From: Amycolatopsis rifamycinica
Lineage (GTDB): Bacteria > Actinomycetota > Actinomycetes > Mycobacteriales > Pseudonocardiaceae
DNA: 64,000 nt
Reading direction: 5' to 3'
Assembly: GCF_000695625.1 (NCBI RefSeq)
Contig: NZ_JMQI01000035.1
Location: 51,581 to 115,580 of the forward strand
Both the position numbers and the translations under genes were made by a program. A model generated the notes under the pieces. That model was not told where the DNA came from and did no database searches. It was given only the letters and a program-made list of their open reading frames with translations. Numbering within the stretch: the stretch's first letter is position 1; the number at the start of each line of letters is the position of its first letter. This document shows positions 42,568 through 49,900 of the stretch, one piece after another.

Positions 42568-42927
42568 ATGAGCTACATCTTCGACGTGGACGGCGAGGTC
42601 GTCTGGAGTCCCGCGCTCCGGATCGGGAAGCTGTTCACGACCATGGTGGACGTGCTGGCCGGAGACGTCGACACCGGGTCCCAGGCCACCGGGCTCACCG
42701 CGATGGCGAGTGACTACTACTACGTGAACCCCCCGGTGTTCGCGCAGTTCGTCCGCGCGCTGCTCGGCAGTTCGGTGCTCGCGAACCGGGTGTACGCGGA
42801 ACTCGCCCGCGGGTTCCTGGTGATCAGCCTGGTCGTCCTGGACCGCTGCGGCATCGACCTGGCTCCGGAGCGGGCGGCCCACCCGGAGCTGTTCGAGGCC
42901 CGGGACGCCCTGGCGTCGTCGATGTGA
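42568..42927 (+). CDS. Putative immunity protein for the nuclease-type toxin
   Basis: The 119-residue product starts at the base after the toxin stop (TGA then ATG). It has no signal peptide and reads as a compact helical protein (IFDVDGEVVWSPALRIG, FAQFVRALLGSSVLANRVYAELARGFLVISLVVLDRCG, LFEARDALASSM). Its C-terminal 40 residues recur in the deletion-fused remnant at 44132-44537, proving that this toxin-immunity pair was once duplicated. The family is not recognised; the immunity role is from position. Confidence 0.7.
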   Translation: MSYIFDVDGEVVWSPALRIGKLFTTMVDVLAGDVDTGSQATGLTAMASDYYYVNPPVFAQFVRALLGSSVLANRVYAELARGFLVISLVVLDRCGIDLAPERAAHPELFEARDALASSM

Positions 42928-42928
42928 C

Positions 42929-42969
42929 CGGGAGCCGGTCCCGCTGCACCGGGCGGGGCCGGCTTCCCG
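42929..42969 (+). terminator. Hairpin after the second immunity gene
   Basis: CGGGAGCCGG (42929-42938) pairs with CCGGCTTCCCG (42959-42969) with one bulged base, 2 bases past the immunity stop codon. The copy downstream of the remnant at 44537 has lost its right arm by deletion. Confidence 0.6.
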
Positions 42970-42975
42970 TCAGCG

Positions 42976-43031
42976 CTCCACCGGTTTCGTCCACGCCACC
43001 TGGACCAGCCCGGTCCCGTGCCGCCGCGAAA
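42976..43031. repeat. 56-bp direct repeat of the eccC 3' end (distal copy)
   Basis: These 56 bases are identical to 46918-46973, which encode the last residues of EccC (SRRHGTGLVQVAWTKPVE on the minus strand). The copy is in the same orientation and even keeps an in-frame stop (TGA complement at 42970-42972), but has no EccC sequence beyond the 56 bases. It resembles an attachment-site duplicate or a recombination scar. Confidence 0.85.
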
Positions 43032-43100
43032 GCGGAAAAGGTCGCGAAGTCCTGGGCGGATCCGGTCTAGGCTTCCCCGTGCCGGGGCGGAGGGGAAGAC
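43010..43100 (+). promoter_or_regulatory. 91-bp promoter module, copy A
   Basis: This module is 90/91 identical to 44545-44635. It contains TAGGCT (43068-43073) as a likely -10 and GGAGGGGA as a ribosome site. In copy B an ATG follows directly; in copy A the base after GAAGAC is the start of an orphan toxin tip. The first 22 bases are also part of the eccC-end repeat. Confidence 0.7.
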
Positions 43101-43528
43101 GTTTCGCCCCGCGGGCTCCTGGTGCACAACACGTGCACGCCGTTGCCGAACAAGCTGCCGGGCGACCTCCGAGGGAGCTGGCGGACGCCGCCCGCGTCAA
43201 CGTCAAGCCGGTCCGGGCCGAGCTGGACGCGGTCCTCGCCCGCGCGGACCTGGAAGGTCAGATCAAGTGGGCGATCCTGGAGGACGGTAGCCTCGTCGTG
43301 ATGCCGCACACGGTCCAAGGAGTGGAGATCTCGCACGCCGTCCTCAGCGGCGGGCAGTCGGTGCGCGCGGCCGGTGAGGCGACCATCGCCGGCTCGGCCG
43401 AGACCGGGTACTTCGGCCTCGAGATCTCCAGCCGCAGTGGCCACTTCGTCGGCGACAACCAGGAACTCTGGGAGCCGATCCGGCGGCTGGGCATGGAAGC
43501 GTTCGGGCAGCTGGGGATCCACTTCTGA
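43079..43528 (+). CDS. Orphan toxin-tip cassette, 5' truncated and frameshifted
   Basis: The 149-residue open frame from GTG 43079 is the C-terminal tip of a polymorphic toxin without its body. In frame 0, bases 43116-43140 read LLVHNTC, the end of a Hint domain (compare LLVHNNC in the gene at 34410), continuing TPLPNKLPGDLRG. The toxin domain itself (ELADAARVNVKPV...IKWAILEDGSLVVMPHTV...FFGLEIS-like, SGHFVGDNQELWEPIRRLGMEAFGQLGIHF) is in another frame, so a 1-base indel lies near 43170-43185. GTG 43079 is 5 bases after a -10 hexamer, so leaderless expression is possible. The domain family is common on actinobacterial toxins but its activity is unknown to me. Confidence 0.6.
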   Translation: MPGRRGRRFAPRAPGAQHVHAVAEQAAGRPPRELADAARVNVKPVRAELDAVLARADLEGQIKWAILEDGSLVVMPHTVQGVEISHAVLSGGQSVRAAGEATIAGSAETGYFGLEISSRSGHFVGDNQELWEPIRRLGMEAFGQLGIHF

Positions 43529-44097
43529 TGATCGTGGACGTCGCGGACCTGAACCCGCTGCCGTTGCGGGAACGCTTCGCCTGGTGGCAGGCCGGCGGCC
43601 GGTTGCCGGAGGGCGCCGGGGAAAGCGCGTGGCTGGGCGTGGTGCAGGCGCTGACCATGCCACTGGTGCGGGAGCTCCGGTACCCGGAAGACGCCGTGGA
43701 GGACCTGTCCGCGGCCGAAGCCGACCGGTTCCTCCGCGCGGCCGACGAACTGCTCGCCTTCCTCGAGGAACGGGAGCTGATGAGCGGGCACGAAGTGCTG
43801 ACCCGGCGTCTCGGGCTGGCCTTCGCGCTCGCCGCGTCGGGTCTTCCGCTGCCGGAGTCCCCGCTCGCCGCCGACCGGGTCGTCCGGCAGGTCGCCGGCG
43901 TGGTCACCCCGGACCGGCTGGCGGAGGCGGAGCGGCTCGGTCCGCGCCGGCCGGAGCTGGAGCGGGCCGAGGTGCTGCGGCTGCGGCACCTCAAGCAGCT
44001 CATCCGGCTCGCGCTCGACCTGCGAGAGCACCTCACCGACCGGGAGCTCGCGGCCACCGTGTCGGGCTGGCGGCCGGTCCTTTCCGTATTGCCCTGA
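43528..44097 (+). CDS. Putative immunity protein of the orphan cassette
   Basis: The 189-residue soluble protein starts at ATG 43528, sharing one base with the stop of the toxin tip (TGATG). It is helical and rich in Leu, Arg and Glu (RFAWWQAGGRLPEGAGESAWLGVVQALTMPLVRELRYPEDAVEDLSAAEADRFLRAADELLAFLEERELM). No signal peptide or known catalytic motif is seen. By position it is the immunity gene carried with the tip, and it remains intact while the toxin is broken, as expected for an orphan immunity gene kept for protection against kin. Confidence 0.65.
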   Translation: MIVDVADLNPLPLRERFAWWQAGGRLPEGAGESAWLGVVQALTMPLVRELRYPEDAVEDLSAAEADRFLRAADELLAFLEERELMSGHEVLTRRLGLAFALAASGLPLPESPLAADRVVRQVAGVVTPDRLAEAERLGPRRPELERAEVLRLRHLKQLIRLALDLREHLTDRELAATVSGWRPVLSVLP

Positions 44098-44131
44098 GCG
44101 GCGAACGTTGCGAGAAGAGGGCGGGAACACC

Positions 44132-44537
44132 ATGAGACGCGGCTGGGCATGGCCGGGCGGGAGCCCGGGCCGCGGAGCCTCCGCCGTCCACCGACCGGCA
44201 GCGCCTCGTGGCGTTGCTGCGGACCGGCGGGCCGATCGTGTCCCGGGCCGCCGAAGCCGCGCTGTGCGGCAGTGACGACGACGTCCGGGCGTTCGTGGCC
44301 ACGGGGCCGGCGCGGATGCGGGAGGTCGAGGACCGGGTCGCGGCGCAGAAGGTGCTGACCGCCGCCGGCCCGGCCACCCAGCACAGGTCAGCAGGCTGCT
44401 CACGGCGGCGACCGGCCCGCGGGTTCGTGGTGGTCTGCCTGGTGCTCCTCGAGCGGGCGGGCGTGGTGATGGAGCCGTCGGACGAAGCCCAGCGTGACCT
44501 GTTCGAGGCGCGGGACGCGCTCGCCGCGTCGATGTGA
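44132..44537 (+). pseudogene. Deletion-fused remnant of an ALF toxin and its immunity gene
   Basis: ATG 44132 begins a copy of the gene at 38881 (MRRGWAWPGG versus MRRRWSWPGG). The signal-peptide region is deleted with loss of frame. The first ALF repeat follows (LVALLRTGGPIVSRAAEAALCGSDDDVRAFVATG, then VEDRVAAQKVLTAAGPATQ). A second deletion jumps to CAGGTCAGCAGGCTGCT (ALF repeat 3, another frame). A third joins at CCCGCGGGTT, shared by the toxin and immunity sequences, to the last 40 codons of the immunity gene (VVVCLVLLERAGV...LFEARDALAASM). An ORF at 44208-44537 could encode a 109-residue chimera, but it has no ribosome site. Confidence 0.85.
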
Positions 44538-44544
44538 CCGGGAG

Positions 44545-44635
44545 CCGGTCCCGTGCCGCCGCGAAAGCGGAAAAGGTCGCGAAGTCCTGGGTGGATCCGG
44601 TCTAGGCTTCCCCGTGCCGGGGCGGAGGGGAAGAC
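44545..44635 (+). promoter_or_regulatory. 91-bp promoter module, copy B
   Basis: This copy is nearly identical to 43010-43100 (one mismatch), with TAGGCT at 44603-44608, GGAGGGGA, and then ATG 44636. Compared with copy A's surroundings, 75 bases between two CCGGTCCCG direct repeats (42935-42943 and 43010-43018 in A) are missing here, removing the terminator arm and the eccC-end repeat. Confidence 0.7.
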
Positions 44636-45262
44636 ATGTCAGCACCACAGCACGATCCTGAGCTCTTCGACGAGCTGATGCGGACCGAGCTGCGCAGCCA
44701 GCCGATCAGCCGGTACGCCGTCGCGACGCTCGTGTCGGGGCTGCTCGGCGGGCTGCTCGCGCCGGTGTTCGGCGCCATCGCGATCTCGCGGATCAGGAAG
44801 CAGCGGCAGCGGGGGCTGGTGCTCGTGGTCTGCGGGCTGGTGGCCTTCACTGCCTGGATGGGCGTGCTCGCGTACGAAATCGGCACCGGGACGGCGTGGT
44901 GGCAGCAGCGGCACACCGCCCAGGAACGGCTGCCCGACGGTGTCGCGCACGGCCTCGACCTCGCCGCCGGTGACTGCTTCTGGGCCCCGGCGGTCTCGGG
45001 CGAGACCGACGTGTTCCGGCGGCCGTGCACGGCCGGGCACACCGGTGAGGCGTTCGCGGTGCTGCCGCTGGGCGAGGGCCCGATGCCCGACATCCTCGAC
45101 GTCTACCGGACGGCCCTGGCCCGCTGCGAAGCCGGCGGGCGCCCGGTTCCCGGCGTCCGGGTCCAGGTCGTGACGCCGACGTCGGCGAGCTGGGACCAGG
45201 GCAAGCACCGGGCGGTCTGCTACTACCACTTCGCCGCGGAGACGACCGGGCCGGTGCGATGA
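44636..45262 (+). CDS. DUF4190/septum-formation-type membrane protein
   Basis: The 208-residue protein has two membrane helices (YAVATLVSGLLGGLLAPVFGAIAIS and GLVLVVCGLVAFTAWMGVLAYEI) with the basic ISRIRKQRQRG loop, typical of DUF4190. An extracytoplasmic domain follows with GDCFWAP, FRRPCTAGHTGEAFAVL, ALARCEAG and AVCYYHF. The four Cys and the C-x(n)-PC-xxxH pattern resemble the septum-formation (PF13845-like) domain. It is expressed from promoter module B and overlaps the next gene by 4 bases. Its role next to toxin and immunity genes is unclear. Confidence 0.75.
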   Translation: MSAPQHDPELFDELMRTELRSQPISRYAVATLVSGLLGGLLAPVFGAIAISRIRKQRQRGLVLVVCGLVAFTAWMGVLAYEIGTGTAWWQQRHTAQERLPDGVAHGLDLAAGDCFWAPAVSGETDVFRRPCTAGHTGEAFAVLPLGEGPMPDILDVYRTALARCEAGGRPVPGVRVQVVTPTSASWDQGKHRAVCYYHFAAETTGPVR

Positions 45263-45951
45263 GCCGCTCGGCCCCGGTCGTGGCACTGTCCGGTGTGGAC
45301 GGTCCGCTGCTCGGCCTCCTGCGGGCCGGCGGCCGGGCCGTGGGTGCGCGGGAGGTGCTCGAGTGCCGGCACGGCCGGGCGCCGGTGAATCGACCCTTGG
45401 ACGACCGGCTGGTGCCCGGAGTGATCGGCGCCGGACCGGTCCTGCTCGCCGTGGCGGATCTGTCCGGGGCGGTGCTGGACACCGGACTCGGGTACGCCTT
45501 GGTCGCGGGCACCCCCCGGTTCCTCCGTGGCGCCCTGCCGGACGGGGCCGACGAAGCCCGGGTGCGGTTCGCCCGGGTGGCCCGGCGGCTGACCCGTCCC
45601 GGGCTGCTCGCCGTGGCCGGGCGGTTCCCGCCGGGTGCGCACGCGTGGCGGTCCCCGGCCGAGGTGGCGCCCGGTTCGGGGGTCGCCGAGCAGCTCGCCG
45701 TCATGGCGTCGCTGGTCCGGGGGGACCTGCCCGGCTCGGAGTTCGCCAGGCGCTGGTACGCGGCTCGCCGTCGGGCGGACGAGCACGGCGAGCGGGTGCG
45801 GGGCACCATGGGGTGGGTCCTCGGCGAGGTGTTCTTCCTGCTGGAGGACTACCCGATCGATCCCGCCCAGCGCGAGCCGGGCGACGTCACCGACGTGGAG
45901 CTTCTCGTGCGCGTGCGGGGCCTGCTGGAGTTACTTCCCCGGGACGGCTAG
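45259..45951 (+). CDS. Colicin-immunity-like protein
   Basis: The 230-residue soluble protein is coupled to the previous gene by ATGA overlap. The C-terminal half (SEFARRWYAARRRADEHGERVRGTMGWVLGEVFFLLEDYPIDPAQREPGDVTDVELLVRVRGLLELL) follows the pattern of the bacterial colicin-immunity domain: F-x-xxW/Y, an Arg-rich helix, LxxVFxxxDxY and ExELxxxV. The N-terminal half is not recognised. With no toxin gene beside it, it would be an orphan immunity protein. The IS481 element begins at its stop codon, so the original C-terminus may have been altered. Confidence 0.6.
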   Translation: MSRSAPVVALSGVDGPLLGLLRAGGRAVGAREVLECRHGRAPVNRPLDDRLVPGVIGAGPVLLAVADLSGAVLDTGLGYALVAGTPRFLRGALPDGADEARVRFARVARRLTRPGLLAVAGRFPPGAHAWRSPAEVAPGSGVAEQLAVMASLVRGDLPGSEFARRWYAARRRADEHGERVRGTMGWVLGEVFFLLEDYPIDPAQREPGDVTDVELLVRVRGLLELLPRDG

Positions 45952-46791
45952 GTGTGGTGTCCGGGAAGGTTGGTCAGCCGGGTGATGGGTGGTTTGTCGC
46001 CGGTTGAGCTGTGGGGTCGGTGGTGATTGTAGAAGTGCAGCCAGCCCGGTAGTGCGGCCCGGCGCAGGGTTTCCGACGGGTAGAAGCGGGCGTAGGCCCA
46101 GCCGTCGGCCAGGGTGCGGTGGAAGCGTTCGATTTGCCGTTGGTCTGCGGCCGGTAGGGCCGGGTCCGTTTCGGGGTGATGCCCAGCTCTGTGCATGCCT
46201 CGCGCCAGGCCGACGAGCGATAACAGGCACCGTTGTCCGAGAGCACGCGTTCGACCGTGACGCCGTGGCCGGCGAACCAGGCGACCGCCCGGTGGAGGAC
46301 GCCGACGGCGGTGCCGGCTTTCTCGTCGGGGCAGATTTCGGCGTAGGCGATGCGGGAGTGGTCGTCGATGACGGTGTGCACGAAGGCGGTGCCGGTGCGG
46401 GCGTGTCGGTCGGTGCTCCAGGTTCCGGTGCGCCGGGAGGTGGCTGATCTGTTCTTTTGCCTTCGGTCGATGCGGGAGAGGCGGTTGACCCGGCAGCGGG
46501 TCAATACTGCGTGCACGGTCGAGGCGGGGATGCCGAGCCGGCCGCCGATCTGTACCGGGCCCAGCCGCTTGCGCCACCGCAATCGCACGATCTGCCGCAC
46601 CATCGGGGCCGGCGTGCGTTCGGGCTGTGATGCGGGCGGCTGCTGCGGTCGGTCATCCCGGCTGCGCCTTCGGCGCGGTAGCGGTCGGCCCACTTGCGGG
46701 CCGTTTTGGCGGTGACCATGAACATGGTCGCCGCTTCGGTGTAGGTCCAGCCTTGCTCGCGTGGGGTCAGGGTGGCGTTAGGGTGGGACAC
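45948..46791 (-). pseudogene. IS481-family transposase, two frameshifts
   Basis: The N-terminus from 46791 reads MSHPNATLTPREQGWTYTEAA and KTARKWADRYRAEGAAGMTDRSSRPH, the IS481 helix-turn-helix. It shifts frame near 46610-46620 into APMVRQIVRLRWRKRLGPVQIG and the DDE core (VIDDHSRIAYAE, LSDNGACYRS, PYRPQTNGK). It shifts again near 46134 into IERFHRTLADGWAYARFYPSETLRRAALPGWLHFYNHHRPHSS. The catalytic residues survive but in three frames. A segment after TPR seems shortened too. The element cannot make a normal transposase. Confidence 0.85.
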
Positions 46792-46848
46792 GAAGGCCTC
46801 CGGTCGGTGATGTGGTTCCTAGACAGCTCCACTTCACAACCGGAGGCT
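45949..46848 (-). mobile_element. IS481-family element, decayed
   Basis: The element contains one transposase reading frame broken by frameshifts. The left edge lies at the shared TAG stop of the upstream gene (GTGTGGTGTCCGGGAAGG follows). The right edge is near GAAGTGGAGCTGTCTAGGAA on the minus strand, two sequences that align imperfectly as IS481-type terminal repeats. A GCCTCCGGT/ACCGGAGGC inverted pair (46796-46804, 46839-46847) lies at the right end. The exact ends and any target duplication are not certain. Confidence 0.7.
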
Positions 46849-46911
46849 TCACCTGTCAGTACGACAGGTCGTCACCGCCCCAACCCGAGACAACGTCCCC
46901 GGACATCACAG

Positions 46912-49900
46912 CTAGGACTCCACCGGTTTCGTCCACGCCACCTGGACCAGCCCGGTCCCGTGCCGCCGCGAAACGAGCGTTCCCCGGCCCGGCGGCTGCG
47001 GTGACGGCTTGACGTCCGCCAGCAGCGCCCCTTCGTCCTTCGTCCCGGACATGATCAGCCCCGGTGAGCCCAGCTCCCGCAGCCGCTGCAGCACCGGCTC
47101 GAACAACGCGCGCCCCGCGCCGCCGGAGCCGCGGACGATCACCAGGTGCAGGCCGATGTCCCGAGCCTGGGGCAGGAACTCCAGCAACGGCTGCAGCGGG
47201 TTCCGCCCCACCGTCGCCACCAGCTCGTAGTCGTCCACCAGCACGAACAGCTCCGGGCCGCGCCACCAGGAGCGGTTCCGCAGCTGCTCCGGCGTCACCG
47301 ACGGTCCCGGCAGGCGGTTGCGCATCGCCTGGGCGCACTCCGCGATCAGGTCCGTCAGCTTGCCCTCCGCGCCCGCGTAGCCCAGCAGGTGCGGCTCGGC
47401 CACCGCGCCCAGGAGGCCCCGGCGGTAGTCCGCGACGATGATCGCCGCCTCCTCCGGGGTGTACGCCGAGGTGATGCCCTGGGCCAGCGCACGCAGCAGG
47501 GAACTCTTGCCCGACTCCACGTCGCCGAAGGCCACGAAGTGCGGGTCCGCCGCGAAGTCCAGGTACACCGGGCGCAACGTCGATTCCGCGATGCCCAGGG
47601 TGACCTGCCGGGTGGGCGCCGCGGGCAGCGTGTCGAGGGGGACTTCCGGCGGCAGCAGCCGGACCTGCGGGGCACGCGGTCCCCGCCACGCTTCGGAGAT
47701 CCGCCGCACCAGGTCGACGCCGCCCGCGCCGGCCGTCTCCGGGCGCTGGTCGGCGTCGATGCGGGGCAGCGCCGCCAGGAAGTGCAGCTTCTCCGCGGTG
47801 ATGCCGCGGCCCGGGCGGTCGGCGGGGACGTTGGCCGCCACCTTGCGGTCGATGGAGGAGTCCATCGGGTCGCCCAGGCGCAGCTCGAACCGCGTCCCGA
47901 TCGCGTCGCGCAGCTGGGCGCGGACGCCGATCCACTGGTTGAGCGAGACGATCACGTGGATGCCGAAGCCGAGCCCGCGCGCGGCCAGCCCGGTGATCTG
48001 CTCCTCCAGCTGCTCGTACTCCTGGCGGATCGTGGTCCAGTTGTCCACGAACAGGAACACGTCGCCGAACTCGCGCTCGTCCGTGCTCTCGGTGAACTCC
48101 GCCCGGCGGGCGCGGAACGCCGCCATCGACTCGATGCCCTGGGCGGCGAAGAACTCCTCGCGCTGCTCCAGCAACGTCGTCAGCTCGGCGACGACCCGGC
48201 GGCAGCGCTGGGCGTCCCGGCGGGTGGCGTACCCCGACACGTGCGGCAGCCCGGCGATCGGCGCCAGCGCGCCACCGCCCATGTCGAGCACGAAGAACTG
48301 GACCTCGGCCGGCGTGTGCGTCAGCGCGAGCATGCCCGCGATGTCCTTCATCAGCGTCGACTTGCCGCTCTGCGGCGCGCCGACGATCAGCGCGTGCCCG
48401 CCCGCGCCCGAGAAGTCGGCCCACAGCAGGTCGCGGCGCTGCTCGAACGGCTTGTCCACCAGCGCCACCGGGATCGTCAGCTTCCCGTTGCCGCCCCAGC
48501 CGAGCGGGCACAGGCCGCGCGCGGCGTCCTCGCCGAGCGGGGGCAGCAGCTGGTCCAGCGTCGGCGGTTCGGCCAGCGGCGGCAGCCAGATCTGGTGCGC
48601 CGCCGGGCCCCGGCCCTCCAGGCGCGACAGCATCGCGCCGATGATCGTCTCGCCGGTGCCCTCGGTTTCCGGCGCGGCGGCCACCTCGGTCGTCACCGGG
48701 ATTTCCACCGGCGCCAGGGAAAACGGCAGCACCCCGAGTTCCTGCCCGTCCTCGCGCACGACCGTGCTCCGCGGCGGCAGTTCCCCGGAGACGTAGGCCG
48801 CCTTGAGCCGGACCAGCGTTTCGGTGTCGGACTTCAGGTAGGCCGAACCCGGCACCGGCGGCAGGTGGTAGGCGTCCGCGACGCCCAGCACGGCCCGGCT
48901 TTCCGCGGCGGAGAACGTCCGCAGCCCGATCCGGTACGACAGGTGCGAGTCGAGCCCGCGCAGCCGGCCCTCCTCCAGCCGCTGCGAGGCCAGCAGCAGG
49001 TGGATACCCAGCGAGCGGCCGAGCCTGCCGATCGCGACGAACAGGTCGATGAACTCCGGGCGCGAGGACAGCAGCTCGCTGAACTCGTCGATGATCACCA
49101 GCAGCGACGGCAGCGGGTCCAGGGGCGCGCCGTCCGAGCGCGCCTTCTCGTAGTCGCGCACCGACGCGTAGTTCCCGGCCGCGTGCAGCAGTTCCTGCCG
49201 CCGCAGCAGCTCGCCGTTGAGCGCGTCGGCCATGCGGTCGACCAGCGCGAGGTCGTCGGACAGGTTGGTGATGACGGCGCACGTGTGCGGCAGCCCGGTC
49301 ATCCCGGCGAAGGTCGCGCCGCCCTTGAAGTCGATGAGCGCCAGGTTGAGCGTCTCCGAGCTGTGCGTCACGGCCAGCGCCGTCACCAGCGTCCGCAGCA
49401 GCTCGCTCTTGCCGGACCCGGTCGCGCCGATGACCAGGCCGTGCGGGCCCATCCCGCCTTCGGCCGACTCCTTGAGGTCCAGCTCGACCGGACGGCCTTC
49501 CGGGTTGACGCCCAGCGGGATCCGCAGCCGGTCGCGGGCCGGCCGCGGCGCCCAGGTCACGGTGGGGTCGGTGTCGCGCGGGTCGCCGATGCCGAGCAGC
49601 CCGGCCAGCCCGAACGTCGTGGACATCGGTTTGTCGCCGACGACCGCGGCGGGCGTGTGCAACGGCGTCAGCATCCTGGCCAGCGCTTCCGCGGCGCCGC
49701 GGTCGAGGACGTCCGGGCGGCCGAGGAACCCGAGCCGCTGCTCGCCGCCCTCGCCGACGACCATGCCGAGGGACTCCGGCGCGGTGTGCAGGCTCAGCAG
49801 CTTCTCGGTCGACGACGCCCGCGGGTGGTCCTGCCCGACCTCGAGCACCGTGACGCCGAGCCGGCCGTCCTGGCCGATCAGCCGCGGCTCGCCGTGGGCG

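Noticed and set aside
38896..42882. Very long minus-strand open frame opposite the second ALF toxin
   Set aside because: Same reason: GC-skewed codon shadow without protein-like composition.
42970..43206. Minus-strand gene ending in the EccC-like tail
   Set aside because: Only the last 18 codons match EccC and the rest is a shadow; treated as a repeat and not as a gene.
45948..46791. Programmed frameshifting of the IS481 transposase
   Set aside because: IS481 elements normally use one frame; here there are two shifts and a shortened N-terminal part, which fits decay better.
43032..46917. Integrase or recombinase inside the eccC-end repeat segment
   Set aside because: Only the IS481 remnant was found; no tyrosine or serine recombinase motif is visible, so the integrative-element idea remains open.
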